DNA from: Alphaproteobacteria bacterium
GTDB taxonomy: Bacteria; Pseudomonadota; Alphaproteobacteria; Rs-D84
Length of the DNA stretch: 64,000 bases
Direction: 5' to 3'
Assembly (NCBI GenBank): GCA_017409215.1
Contig: JAFQTD010000023.1
Coordinates: forward strand, 92,517 to 156,516
Within the stretch, counting starts at the first letter, position 1; each line of letters begins with the position of its first letter. The notes below the pieces were generated by a model. It had not been told where the DNA came from, did not search any database, and saw nothing but the letters and a program-made list of their open reading frames with translations. Both the position numbers and the translations under genes were made by a program. Positions 43,265 through 51,414 of the stretch are shown here, piece after piece.

Positions 43265-43899
43265 TTTAATGCACTGACAAATGCGCGTAATTTTTCCAAC
43301 AGTTCTGTGCCTGCACTTCCAAACAGTGGCAAATATGTTTCATATTCTGGTAAATCTGCCTGAACTTGTGCGCGGACACGTTCTGTCAAAGGTGTGTTTA
43401 TAACTTCGCTTGCGATATTCCAGTATTTGTATGCATTATATGTTTTGATAATCGTTTCCAGTTTTGGCAACAGTTGTGGACGTTGTGCCAGTATTGTACG
43501 CAATGCGGTTGGCCATTCATTACCAAAATTTTTAATGACATCCAGACCAACGAATTTATCTATTCCTGCTTGGTCAGGCGTAAATTCGATAACTGCTTTT
43601 TCCAACGTGTCCCACTGTGTTCCAGTCAAAGCCACAGTTGGCACTGCTTCCATCATCTGTCCGCCATACGGTAATAATTCTGGGGCAATGGAATCCATTT
43701 TTGTTACACCACTACGCAGATTTTCGATGTGGCGTATCAGATTTTTCCCAGTTGGCATTTCGCGCAGTTCGTTAATAACATCATCTGTTGCCTCGTTAAC
43801 GAACACAGGATTAACTGCCGCCCACCCGCCAATAATAACATGTTCTTGGCGATACAGGTTCAACAGTTTCAATGCAATTGCATTTGCTTTTGTATTCAT
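43261..43899 (-). CDS. Hypothetical protein inside the split terminase
   Basis: A 212-residue soluble, helix-rich protein with GGAGAG upstream. I recognise no domain. The composition is ordinary and there is no signal peptide. It is the last gene of the minus-strand segment (dnaB, XRE regulator, this gene) that separates the two terminase halves, and its stop codon shares the CTAG with the terminase ATPase half. It might be a virion-cluster regulator, an unrelated host protein or a packaging partner; nothing in the sequence decides. Confidence 0.55.
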   Translation of the reverse strand: MNTKANAIALKLLNLYRQEHVIIGGWAAVNPVFVNEATDDVINELREMPTGKNLIRHIENLRSGVTKMDSIAPELLPYGGQMMEAVPTVALTGTQWDTLEKAVIEFTPDQAGIDKFVGLDVIKNFGNEWPTALRTILAQRPQLLPKLETIIKTYNAYKYWNIASEVINTPLTERVRAQVQADLPEYETYLPLFGSAGTELLEKLRAFVSALN

Positions 43900-43936
43900 T
43901 TGACTCTCTCCTTGTGCGGTGCGCGATGGTTATAAA

Positions 43937-44944
43937 TCATTCCATAACAATCATTACAACCTTGTGCATGGTTTGTGCAGTAATTTTTTCATCTGGCGAA
44001 GACAATTGACCATAAATCTTGCCTTTTGAATCCTGTTTTACGGTTGCGATTTGCGCAGTGACAGCTGTTTCGGAATCCAGTGAATCAAAATCCGCATCGA
44101 CAAACACAGCCATATCACCAACCTTTGCCTGTGTTGTTGCATCTGCGAACAGATAAGACCTTTCTGGTATTAATCCGCCAAGCCTTTTAACATTTGGCAT
44201 AACCGCATAGATACCTTGTTTCCCTTCCAGATTCATTGGGGCAACAATCATTGTCTCGTCTGATTTTTTTAGTGTTATGATTTTGCCGCTTGGTGTCCCA
44301 AACACTGGTACCAGCTTTTTACGTGCGCTGTCATACAGTTTTGCGCCATACAGATTGCTGTGCATATCAATCCCAGACATTGGATTCCCAGGCACCAAGA
44401 CAGACTTTACACGTTCTTTGACCTTGTTGATGTGTTTTGCCAATTCGCCAGATTTATACAGGTCTGCAATTTTATCGAACATATCTTCGACGTTCAGCGC
44501 AAAGGATTTTGCCAATGGCTCGATTTCATTTTTATAGATTTCGCGTTGTCCGACTTCGATTTTATGGTATACAGACAAAGTCATACCCGCATCTTTTGCG
44601 GCCTGTGCGATTGTTTTTCCTGTTTGCTGACGGATTTTACGCAATCCACTGCCGAAAATTTTAAGTCCGCTGTTTTCATTGTCATTCAATCTGCGTTTAA
44701 TTTCGTTTTGCCATTGGTCGGCAACTTCATCAGATTCTTTGATAAAGATATCTGACAACTTGCACCCCAGAATATTACAGATATTCAGCAATTGTTTTTG
44801 GTTCAGTCTGCGTACACCCTTTTCGATTTTGGATACAGCCGACAAAGACAATCCCGTTTTGCGTGCCAGTTCTGTCATTTTCATACCGGCTGCTAAACGA
44901 ATGTTGCGGATATTATTAGGAAAAATGATTTCTTCTTGTGCCAT
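43937..44944 (-). CDS. Double-XRE transcriptional regulator with S24-like C-terminal region
   Basis: A 335-residue regulator. HTH 1 lies in 'GMKMTELARKTGLSLSAVSK' (residues 19-38), and HTH 2 in 'GKTIAQAAKDAGMTLSVYHK' (about 113-132). Both are followed by the usual LGCKLSDIF/LNVEDMF helix. The C-terminal part ('AKVGDMAVFVDADFDSLDSE') is strand-rich and resembles a LexA/S24-type dimerisation fold, though catalytic Ser-Lys residues could not be assigned. AGGAG precedes the ATG. A palindrome in its promoter (44972-44990) suggests autoregulation. Lying inside the virion cluster, it is a prime candidate for its controller, but it may instead serve dnaB or unrelated genes. Confidence 0.75.
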   Translation of the reverse strand: MAQEEIIFPNNIRNIRLAAGMKMTELARKTGLSLSAVSKIEKGVRRLNQKQLLNICNILGCKLSDIFIKESDEVADQWQNEIKRRLNDNENSGLKIFGSGLRKIRQQTGKTIAQAAKDAGMTLSVYHKIEVGQREIYKNEIEPLAKSFALNVEDMFDKIADLYKSGELAKHINKVKERVKSVLVPGNPMSGIDMHSNLYGAKLYDSARKKLVPVFGTPSGKIITLKKSDETMIVAPMNLEGKQGIYAVMPNVKRLGGLIPERSYLFADATTQAKVGDMAVFVDADFDSLDSETAVTAQIATVKQDSKGKIYGQLSSPDEKITAQTMHKVVMIVME

Positions 44945-44971
44945 GGCGAAACTCCTGACTAAAATACTTAC

Positions 44972-44990
44972 TTGACAAAATAATAGTCAA
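44972..44990 (-). promoter_or_regulatory. Palindromic operator overlapping the promoter of the XRE regulator
   Basis: TTGAC-N9-GTCAA forms a perfect 5+5 inverted repeat. On the minus strand it overlaps a TTGACT -35 box that is followed after 18 bases by TATTTT. Confidence 0.5.
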
Positions 44991-45017
44991 AAATAAAAAC
45001 CAGTGCAAGTAAAATAA

Positions 45018-46583
45018 TTACAACGGCATATCATCAGGAATTGCATCTGCATCGATTGCGGTTGGCATTGCATCGTCTATATTGTTTAATTGCGACGCAG
45101 AAATTGTTGGTGCAGGCTGTGCAAATTCGTTATCATCTGGGGATTCAAATTCTGGCAGATTATCAAACAAACTATAATCACCAAAGAACGCGGTACGAAC
45201 AGTTTCTGGTCGTCCATGTCGGTTTTTCCCGATAATAATATCTGCCTTGCCGCGTGCGCGTTCATACCGTTTTTGCCAAGATTCGACCATTGCATTATTT
45301 GTCGTGTTTGACAGTCTTTCCGACGGGTCGCGATTTTGCAGATAGTATTCTTCACGATATGTGAACATAACAATGTCCGCGTCCTGTTCAATTGACCCTG
45401 ATTCACGCAGGTCGGACAGCATTGGTCGTTTATCATCGCGTGATTCTACGCTGCGGGACAACTGTGACAGCGCGATAACTGGCACATCCAATTCCTTGGC
45501 CAGCATTTTCAGACCACGTGTGATTTCAGAAATTTCTTGTACGCGGTTATCGCCATGTTTGCCACCTGGGGACGTCATCAGCTGCAGATAGTCAATAACA
45601 ATCAGTGCGATACCACCATGTTTACGTGCCAAGCGCCTTGCACGTGTTCGCATCATTGGCACTGACATACCAGGTGTATCATCAATAAACAATGGCACCT
45701 TGCCAATTGCGGCAGAATACTGGGACATTTTCATAAAGTCTTCATCTGTTAATGTGCCTTCACGCATTGCGGTTGCGGGGATTTTCGACTGCGAAGACAG
45801 CACACGTGCCGCCAACTGTGATGCAGACATTTCCAAACTAAAAAACACCACTGCGCCCTTGTAGTTTTTATTTGCGCGTCCGTATGCAATGGCATTTGCG
45901 GCATTAAAAGCAATATTCATCGCCAGTGTTGTTTTTCCCATTGCGGGACGACCTGCAATGATAATCAGGTCTGAATGGTGCAATCCACTAATTGATTTAT
46001 CCAGGACATTCAGTCCTGTTGTCAGACCAGACAATTGACCATCTGCCTTGTATGCGATTTCTGCTTCGGCCAACGCGGATTGTAAAGCAGTTGAAATAGA
46101 CGTCACTTCACGTTCGGACGAACCTGCGGTTGCCATATCGAACAGTTTTTGTTCTGCGATTTCGATTTGTCTTGCCACAGGTGTATCGATATCTTCTACA
46201 AATGCTTTGTCTGTAATATCCTGCCCCAGTGCGATTAAATCGCGTCGCAATGCGTGTTCATAGACGATACGTCCGTATTGTTCAACATTAACGACAGTTG
46301 CGCCCGCACTGGCCAGTCTACTTAAATAATCAACCCCGCCAACAGTTTCCAGAACACCTTGTTGGTCCAAGTAATTTTTCGCAGTTATCACATCAAACGG
46401 TATACCTGCGGCGAATTGTTTTTCTGCCAATTTAAAAATTTCTTGATGTGCGGGGTGATAAAAATGTTTTGCGTTCAGGAATTCGCCAACGCGTTCCAGT
46501 GCGCGATTATCCATTAACACCGCGGCCAGAACAGCCATTTCTGCTTCTAGGTTTGTTGGTAATGTCTTTGGGGTGAAATCCAT
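45018..46583 (-). CDS. dnaB: Replicative DNA helicase DnaB
   Basis: A 521-residue hexameric helicase that unwinds DNA at the chromosomal fork. The N-terminal domain starts 'LPTNLEAEMAVLAAVLMDN'. The RecA-like motor has Walker A 'AGRPAMGKTTLA' (210-221), Walker B 'ALIVIDYLQLM', the 'ALSQLSRSVESRDDKRP' loop and an arginine-rich C-terminal motif ('KADIIIGKNRHG'). Length and motifs match host alphaproteobacterial DnaB rather than a phage version, so it is probably the essential chromosomal copy. AAAGGA lies before ATG 46583. The start overlaps the 5' end of the terminase nuclease half on the other strand. Its usual rplI/rpsR or alr/radA neighbours are not here. Confidence 0.92.
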   Translation of the reverse strand: MDFTPKTLPTNLEAEMAVLAAVLMDNRALERVGEFLNAKHFYHPAHQEIFKLAEKQFAAGIPFDVITAKNYLDQQGVLETVGGVDYLSRLASAGATVVNVEQYGRIVYEHALRRDLIALGQDITDKAFVEDIDTPVARQIEIAEQKLFDMATAGSSEREVTSISTALQSALAEAEIAYKADGQLSGLTTGLNVLDKSISGLHHSDLIIIAGRPAMGKTTLAMNIAFNAANAIAYGRANKNYKGAVVFFSLEMSASQLAARVLSSQSKIPATAMREGTLTDEDFMKMSQYSAAIGKVPLFIDDTPGMSVPMMRTRARRLARKHGGIALIVIDYLQLMTSPGGKHGDNRVQEISEITRGLKMLAKELDVPVIALSQLSRSVESRDDKRPMLSDLRESGSIEQDADIVMFTYREEYYLQNRDPSERLSNTTNNAMVESWQKRYERARGKADIIIGKNRHGRPETVRTAFFGDYSLFDNLPEFESPDDNEFAQPAPTISASQLNNIDDAMPTAIDADAIPDDMPL

Positions 46584-47451
46584 GTCAAATTCCTTTGCTT
46601 CTATGCCAATGGTATATGAAAAAAATGCTTTTTCAATTCCTTTTTTACGTGGCTATAAATTGCTGAAAATTCCGATAGTTAATTCTGCAGGCATACCTGC
46701 ATGGCCTGAATTATTTCCATTGGAAAAGATTCAACAATTGCAACAAAGTGTTGGTGTTCGGCATTTTTCTGCACAAATGATGCTAGAATTCATTTCCCCA
46801 GATCGAACGCGTTTGGACCCTGGGGCATTGTGCTTTTATGATTGTGAATTTGACATTCATACGGCCAAGTTAAACGATTGTTTGATTACTGGTTATTGCC
46901 TGTATTGGGATCCATCAACTGGTCGTCGCAATCGGGACAGCAGTGCGTGTGTATTGTTATATCGTGATGACAAGACGCATCGATTATTTATTCACGATAT
47001 ATTATATTTAACGGTTTCCGACACGCAACAGTTCCCGTTATCCAGTCAATGTGAACAAGTCCTGGACTTTATGAGTTTACGAAAAATCAATCGAATAACG
47101 ATTGAAACGAATGGTATTGGTGGTGGTCTGCCCGAAATAATTCAAGATTGCGCCCACAAGAAATCTTTAAACATATATGTGTCCAGGGTACAAAACAGCA
47201 AACCGAAAACAGACAGAATTTTATCCGCTATTGAACCCGCCCTAAGTACTGGACGACTCTATGCGCATACGCGGGTACAGAATACACCGCTGATGCTAGA
47301 AATGCTGGGGTGGTCTCCGATTGGACGTGCTGGTTATCATGATGATGGTCTGGACGCGATATCTGGTGCGATTTTATACACCCCCAGTCCTGTTCGTCCA
47401 CTTGGGGGACGTATTCAAACATTTTCAGCAAACACAGATTTTAAAATATAA
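46582..47451 (+). CDS. Large terminase, nuclease half (split gene)
   Basis: A 289-residue protein matching the C-terminal part of T7-like terminases. The linker 'FLRGYKLLKIPIVNSAGIPA' would directly continue the ATPase half. 'FSAQMMLEFISPDRTRLDPG' follows, then the RNase-H-like nuclease with acids in 'YWDPSTGRRNRDSSA', 'TIETNGIGGGLPE' and 'YHDDGLDAISGAIL'. The active-site set is complete. Possible starts are GTG 46573 and ATG 46582, 46603 and 46609. None has a good ribosome site, because the region is also the dnaB leader, so its translation is puzzling. It would cut concatemeric or chromosomal DNA after headfuls if paired with the ATPase half. Confidence 0.8.
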   Translation: MSNSFASMPMVYEKNAFSIPFLRGYKLLKIPIVNSAGIPAWPELFPLEKIQQLQQSVGVRHFSAQMMLEFISPDRTRLDPGALCFYDCEFDIHTAKLNDCLITGYCLYWDPSTGRRNRDSSACVLLYRDDKTHRLFIHDILYLTVSDTQQFPLSSQCEQVLDFMSLRKINRITIETNGIGGGLPEIIQDCAHKKSLNIYVSRVQNSKPKTDRILSAIEPALSTGRLYAHTRVQNTPLMLEMLGWSPIGRAGYHDDGLDAISGAILYTPSPVRPLGGRIQTFSANTDFKI

Positions 47452-47484
47452 ACAACCAATCAAGAAAAAACAAAGGAGTCTTAA

Positions 47485-48720
47485 ATGCAACAAAATTTAC
47501 AACAACTATACACCAGTGCGCTTAACGCGCGTTCTGTATGGTTAAATCGCTGGAATGATGCGCGCAAGTACACAATTCCATCAACCGATGAAGATATGGC
47601 GACATTATTTGATTCAACTGCATCAGATGCGGTTGATAATTTGGCGGCATCTATATATACACTGCTGACCCCGCCAGAATCATTATGGATTGATTTGGTT
47701 GGCGAAAGCGAAAAATCCCCAGATGCAGAATATGCAACTGCGGTATTACGTGCGAATTTAAATGATTCAAATTTTTATACAACGATACATCAGTGTTATT
47801 TAGATTTGGTTATTTACGGCACCGCATGTCTATTTATGGCGCAATCACCATTGGGTGCATCATCCGCATTTACATTTTCTGCGATACCGATATCTGATAT
47901 TGCGATTTTACCAAACGCAACATTTCATACAACGTCAATGTCTGCACGTGATGTTGTCAGCAAATATCCAGAATGGACACCGCCTGCAAATCTGCGCGAC
48001 ACGATTGCCAAGAATCCAGAAACGCGCTTGAAATTAGTTCAATCATTGGTTGGCACTGAATTTACAGCATGGTTGGATGCTGGTGGTGATATTGAAAACA
48101 ACATAGTGTCACGTGGTACATTTGAAACAAATCCGTACATAATCTTTCGCTGGTCTGTTGCCAGTGGCGAATTATACGGTCGCAGTCCTGTTTTGCGCGC
48201 GTTGCCGGACATCAAGACAGCGAACAAAGTTGTCGAGCTTGTATTAAAGAACGCAACAATTGCAGTCAGTGGAATCTGGCAGGCTGACGACGATGGCGTA
48301 ATAAATCTGGGGAACATAAATTTAACCCCTGGTGCGATTATCCCCAAGGCCGTTGGTTCATCTGGCTTAACCCCATTGTCCAGTGGTGCGAACTTTGATG
48401 TTTCGCAATTAGTGCTCAAGGATTTACGTGAACGCATTCGCCATGCGCTGTTGGCGGACAGACTGGGGCTGTTAAGTGAAAAAGAAATGACCGCCACCGA
48501 AATCTTGGCAAGGAATGCCGATATGATGCGTATACTTGGGGCAACGTATGGCCGTCTGTTGCACGAATTCATCAGGCCTTTATGCGACAGGGGATTACAA
48601 ATTTTATCCAGTCGTGGCCTGATACCAGAAATAAAATTAAACAGTGATGCAGAATTAAAATATATTGCGCCGATTGCGCAGATTGCAACGATTGAATCAG
48701 CACTTGGGGGGCAACTATGA
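47485..48720 (+). CDS. Portal (head-to-tail connector) protein
   Basis: A 411-residue protein with AAAGGAG upstream. 'RSVWLNRWNDARKYTIPSTD' at the N-terminus and 'LFDSTASDAVDNLAASIYTL' after it are the start of the T7 gp8-type head-tail connector family. 'NPYIIFRWSVASGELYGRSP' and 'EKEMTATEILARNADMMRIL' are further family blocks. It is shorter than T7 gp8 (about 536 residues), chiefly at the C-terminus. Twelve copies form the DNA channel and the docking site for the terminase. The frame is intact and follows the nuclease half by 33 bases. Confidence 0.85.
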   Translation: MQQNLQQLYTSALNARSVWLNRWNDARKYTIPSTDEDMATLFDSTASDAVDNLAASIYTLLTPPESLWIDLVGESEKSPDAEYATAVLRANLNDSNFYTTIHQCYLDLVIYGTACLFMAQSPLGASSAFTFSAIPISDIAILPNATFHTTSMSARDVVSKYPEWTPPANLRDTIAKNPETRLKLVQSLVGTEFTAWLDAGGDIENNIVSRGTFETNPYIIFRWSVASGELYGRSPVLRALPDIKTANKVVELVLKNATIAVSGIWQADDDGVINLGNINLTPGAIIPKAVGSSGLTPLSSGANFDVSQLVLKDLRERIRHALLADRLGLLSEKEMTATEILARNADMMRILGATYGRLLHEFIRPLCDRGLQILSSRGLIPEIKLNSDAELKYIAPIAQIATIESALGGQL

Positions 48721-48929
48721 CAGAAACAGAAAGAAATTACACACGTTGTTTTTCCAGTCCATCTGGTATGGCTGTATTACAGCACTTGCGCCAAATAACG
48801 ATTGACAGGGTATTAGGTGCGAATTGCACAGATTTCGAACTCCGCTGGCTAGAAGCGCAACGTTCACTTATTCACTATATTGAAACATTGGTACAACGGG
48901 GCAGGGGACAACACAATGACAATACTTGA
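48717..48929 (+). CDS. Bbp19-like small protein
   Basis: A 70-residue protein whose ATG overlaps the portal stop (ATGA). 'YTRCFSSPSGMAVLQHLRQI' followed by a helical 'FELRWLEAQRSLIHYIETLV' resembles the Bbp19 family, short proteins placed after the portal gene in podovirus clusters and of unknown role. The fit is by motif and position. It overlaps the next gene by 14 bases. Confidence 0.6.
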   Translation: MTETERNYTRCFSSPSGMAVLQHLRQITIDRVLGANCTDFELRWLEAQRSLIHYIETLVQRGRGQHNDNT

Positions 48930-49152
48930 ATTTCTAAGAAACAGTTGGTTTTTAATTGCATTTATTGGCGGTCTGATATATTGGGCCGCCCGCCAAGATA
49001 TGTCTATTGATTCTGTATCGCGTCTGGATAGTCGCATAACATCACTAGAAAACCGTACAACATTACTGGAAACAGGCATTGGTCAAATTCAAATAAAGAT
49101 AGATGATATCAAAGAAGACCTGACCCTGATTAAAAGTGCGGTAATAAAGTAA
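48916..49152 (+). CDS. Membrane-anchored coiled-coil protein (XhlA-like)
   Basis: A 78-residue protein with AGGGGA before ATG 48916. One N-terminal transmembrane helix ('SWFLIAFIGGLIYWAA') is followed by a heptad-patterned coiled coil ('DSRITSLENRTTLLETGIGQ'). The layout is like phage XhlA or i-spanin-type proteins that work with holins and endolysins, but with the opposite order of TM and coil from XhlA. It closes the virion cluster; the ackA promoter begins 20 bases after its stop. Confidence 0.55.
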   Translation: MTILEFLRNSWFLIAFIGGLIYWAARQDMSIDSVSRLDSRITSLENRTTLLETGIGQIQIKIDDIKEDLTLIKSAVIK

Positions 49153-49172
49153 AAAAAGTGAAATAATTAATG

Positions 49173-49201
49173 TTGAAAATCGGATTTTCCTTTGCTATGC
49201 T
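49173..49201 (+). promoter_or_regulatory. Promoter of ackA
   Basis: TTGAAA (49173-49178), a 17-base spacer and TATGCT (49196-49201), about 30 bases before the start codon. Confidence 0.6.
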
Positions 49202-49231
49202 TGCGCTCGAAGAAGAAAAAAAGGATAATAA

Positions 49232-50479
49232 ATGTACATTCTTGCAATAAATTGTGGGTCTTCATCCCTAAAGTATCAGGTATATGACGCAAAATCAAAG
49301 TCAGCGGTTGTTGGTGGCAACGTTGAAAAGATTGGTCTGCCGGATTCATTCATAACTCAGAAATACCCAGATGGTACCAAGCAACGCAAAGAAACCTCTA
49401 TGAAGAATCATAACGAGGCTTTGAACGTCGTTATGTTTATGCTACGTGAAGCTTCAATCGATATGAACGAGATTAAGGGTGTTGGTCATCGTGTTGTATT
49501 GGGCGGTGAAAAATTCAAATCTTCGGTCGAGATTAATGATGAAGTTATCAAGACAATTGATGATTTGTCTGCGATTGCACCATTGCACAATCCTGCGGCA
49601 TTGGTTGGTATCGTTGCCGCAAAGCAATTATTGCCAAATGCAAAGCAGGTTGCTGTATTTGATACTGCGTTCCACCAGACAATGCCAGACTTTGCCTATC
49701 GCTATGCGATTCCAGAATCTTGGTACAAAGAACTGGGTGTTCGTCGCTATGGTTATCATGGGACCAGCCATTTATACGTATCCAAGGTTGCTGCAAATAT
49801 GTTGGGTAAACCTGCCAGTGAATGTAATTTGATAACATTGCACATTGGTTCTGGTGCATCTGCAACTGCAATCAGAAATGGTAAATCTGTTGATACATCA
49901 TTGGGTATGACACCTGTTGCGGGATTGACAATGGGTACACGCTGTGGTGACTTTGACGCAGGTGCTGTCACATACGTTATGCAACGCAAGGGTATAAACG
50001 CGGAACAAATGCAAAAGCATTTGAACAAGGATTCTGGTATCATTGGTATTACAGAATGTTTCTCGGATCGTCGTGATGTTGCAGAAAACCTGGCCAAGGA
50101 TGACAGATGCCGTTTGGCATTTGATGTCGAAGTACACAATGTCAAGAAATACATTGGTGCGTTTATGGCTGAACTTGGTCGTGTTGATGCAATTGTATTT
50201 ACTGCGGGTGTTGGTGAAAACGACACATTGCTGCGCGAAAAGTTCTGTGAAGGCTTGGAAAATTTAGGTATCAAATTGGACAAGGCGAAAAATGCAGCCG
50301 CGATGGCACGCAAGGGTGTTGAACGTGCCGTTATCAGCACAGACGACAGCAAGGTAAAAATCTTTATGATTGCGACTAATGAAGAATTGGTAATTGTCGA
50401 AGATACATTGGCAATTATGAATGGCACATACAATCCAAATCATTTATTGATGGATTACAGTTTTGCCCGTCAAAAGTAA
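49232..50479 (+). CDS. ackA: Acetate kinase
   Basis: A 415-residue enzyme converting acetyl phosphate and ADP to acetate and ATP (and the reverse). 'LAINCGSSSLKYQVYD' is acetate kinase signature 1 (N-x-G-S-S-S-x-K), and 'GHRVVLGGEKF' near residue 86 carries the conserved arginine. 'YGYHGTSHLYVS' is signature 2 with the catalytic His. 'LHIGSGASATAIRNGKSVDT' is the phosphate-binding loop. All active-site blocks are present. AAAGGA precedes the ATG. No pta gene is adjacent. It has its own promoter and terminator, so it is a single-gene unit bordering the virion cluster. Confidence 0.95.
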   Translation: MYILAINCGSSSLKYQVYDAKSKSAVVGGNVEKIGLPDSFITQKYPDGTKQRKETSMKNHNEALNVVMFMLREASIDMNEIKGVGHRVVLGGEKFKSSVEINDEVIKTIDDLSAIAPLHNPAALVGIVAAKQLLPNAKQVAVFDTAFHQTMPDFAYRYAIPESWYKELGVRRYGYHGTSHLYVSKVAANMLGKPASECNLITLHIGSGASATAIRNGKSVDTSLGMTPVAGLTMGTRCGDFDAGAVTYVMQRKGINAEQMQKHLNKDSGIIGITECFSDRRDVAENLAKDDRCRLAFDVEVHNVKKYIGAFMAELGRVDAIVFTAGVGENDTLLREKFCEGLENLGIKLDKAKNAAAMARKGVERAVISTDDSKVKIFMIATNEELVIVEDTLAIMNGTYNPNHLLMDYSFARQK

Positions 50480-50502
50480 AAATAAAGAAAAAACAAACAA
50501 AA

Positions 50503-50533
50503 GCCTGCAAATTATTTTGCAGGCAATTTTTTT
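50503..50533 (+). terminator. Terminator of ackA
   Basis: GCCTGCAA-ATTATT-TTGCAGGC followed by AA and a run of T. Confidence 0.85.
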
Positions 50534-50582
50534 TTATAAAATCTACTTGCACAACGAAAAAAAATATATATAATAAGCCTCG

Positions 50583-50659
50583 TGGGTTAGTAGCTCAGTG
50601 GTTAGAGCGGAGCGCTCATAACGCTTTGGTCGTGGGTTCAAGTCCTACCTAACCCACCA
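50583..50659 (+). tRNA. tRNA-Met (anticodon CAU, elongator type)
   Basis: A 77-base cloverleaf. Acceptor TGGGTTA/TAACCCA, D-arm AGCTC..GAGC, anticodon loop CTCATAA, T-loop GGTTCAAGTCC and encoded CCA. The acceptor is fully paired at position 1-72, unlike an initiator tRNA. Confidence 0.93.
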
Positions 50660-50669
50660 AAGAAAAAAT

Positions 50670-50691
50670 ACCAGCATTGCTGGTTTTTTTT
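50670..50691 (+). terminator. Terminator of tRNA-Met
   Basis: ACCAGCA-T-TGCTGGT followed by TTTTTTT, just after the CCA end. Confidence 0.8.
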
Positions 50692-50818
50692 ATTTTTATA
50701 TTATTATTACTTTATGACATTCTTGTAATATTATCAAAATCTTTCATTCTGTTATATTTCTTCTTGCCAAGTGGGAATTCAATTTGCTAATCTTCCATCA
50801 GTACAAGGAGATGTTATT

Positions 50819-51379
50819 ATGGATTATCAATTATTAAAAACAGAAGTCGAACAAAAAACAGCCCAAACTCTTGAAGTTCTTAAATCAGAATACGCAGGTT
50901 TGCGTACAGGTCGTGCATCTGTTCATTTATTGGATGCGGTACGTGTACCTGTATATGGTTCAGAAATGCCAATTAATCAGGTTGCAACCGTTGCAACACC
51001 CGACAACCAGACTCTGTCTGTGACTGTATGGGATATAACAAATGCGCCTGCGGTTGAAAAGGCAATACGTGATTCTGGACTGGGATTAAATCCAATGACT
51101 GCGGGCGGTGTTATCAGATTGAATATGCCACCATTGACCGAAGAACGCCGTCGTGAATTGACCAAGGTCGCAGGCAAATATGCCGAAGAGGCTAAGATTT
51201 CTATGCGCAACATTCGCCAAGATGCGATGGGTAAAATCAAACGCGCGGTTGCAGACAAAGAAATATCAGAAGACGACCAAAGAAAATATGAAGACGATTT
51301 GCAAAAAGTATTTGATAAACGCGGGACCGAGGTTGACGCCATCGCAAAAGAAAAAGAAGCAGATATTATGTCTGTTTAA
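50819..51379 (+). CDS. frr: Ribosome recycling factor
   Basis: A 186-residue protein that, with EF-G, splits the post-termination ribosome. 'LRTGRASVHLLDAVRV' and 'GSEMPINQVATVATPDNQT' are conserved blocks, followed by 'VRLNMPPLTEERR'-type text (here IRLNMPPLTEERRRELTKVA) in the three-helix bundle. The length is normal. AAGGAG lies eight bases before ATG 50819. A longer frame from 50771 is not needed. It heads the frr-uppS-cdsA-rseP-bamA run typical of alphaproteobacteria. Confidence 0.95.
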   Translation: MDYQLLKTEVEQKTAQTLEVLKSEYAGLRTGRASVHLLDAVRVPVYGSEMPINQVATVATPDNQTLSVTVWDITNAPAVEKAIRDSGLGLNPMTAGGVIRLNMPPLTEERRRELTKVAGKYAEEAKISMRNIRQDAMGKIKRAVADKEISEDDQRKYEDDLQKVFDKRGTEVDAIAKEKEADIMSV

Positions 51380-51414
51380 CATTCAAATCATATAATTCAT
51401 AGGGTGTCAAAGAT

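Noticed and set aside
43261..46583. Intein, group I/II intron or programmed-excision element splitting the terminase
   Set aside because: The insert holds three complete opposite-strand genes. I saw no repeats at its two ends, no ribozyme core and no recombinase.
45018..46583. DnaB as a phage replication gene
   Set aside because: Length and motifs are those of a host alphaproteobacterial DnaB, and no other replication genes are present in the virion cluster.
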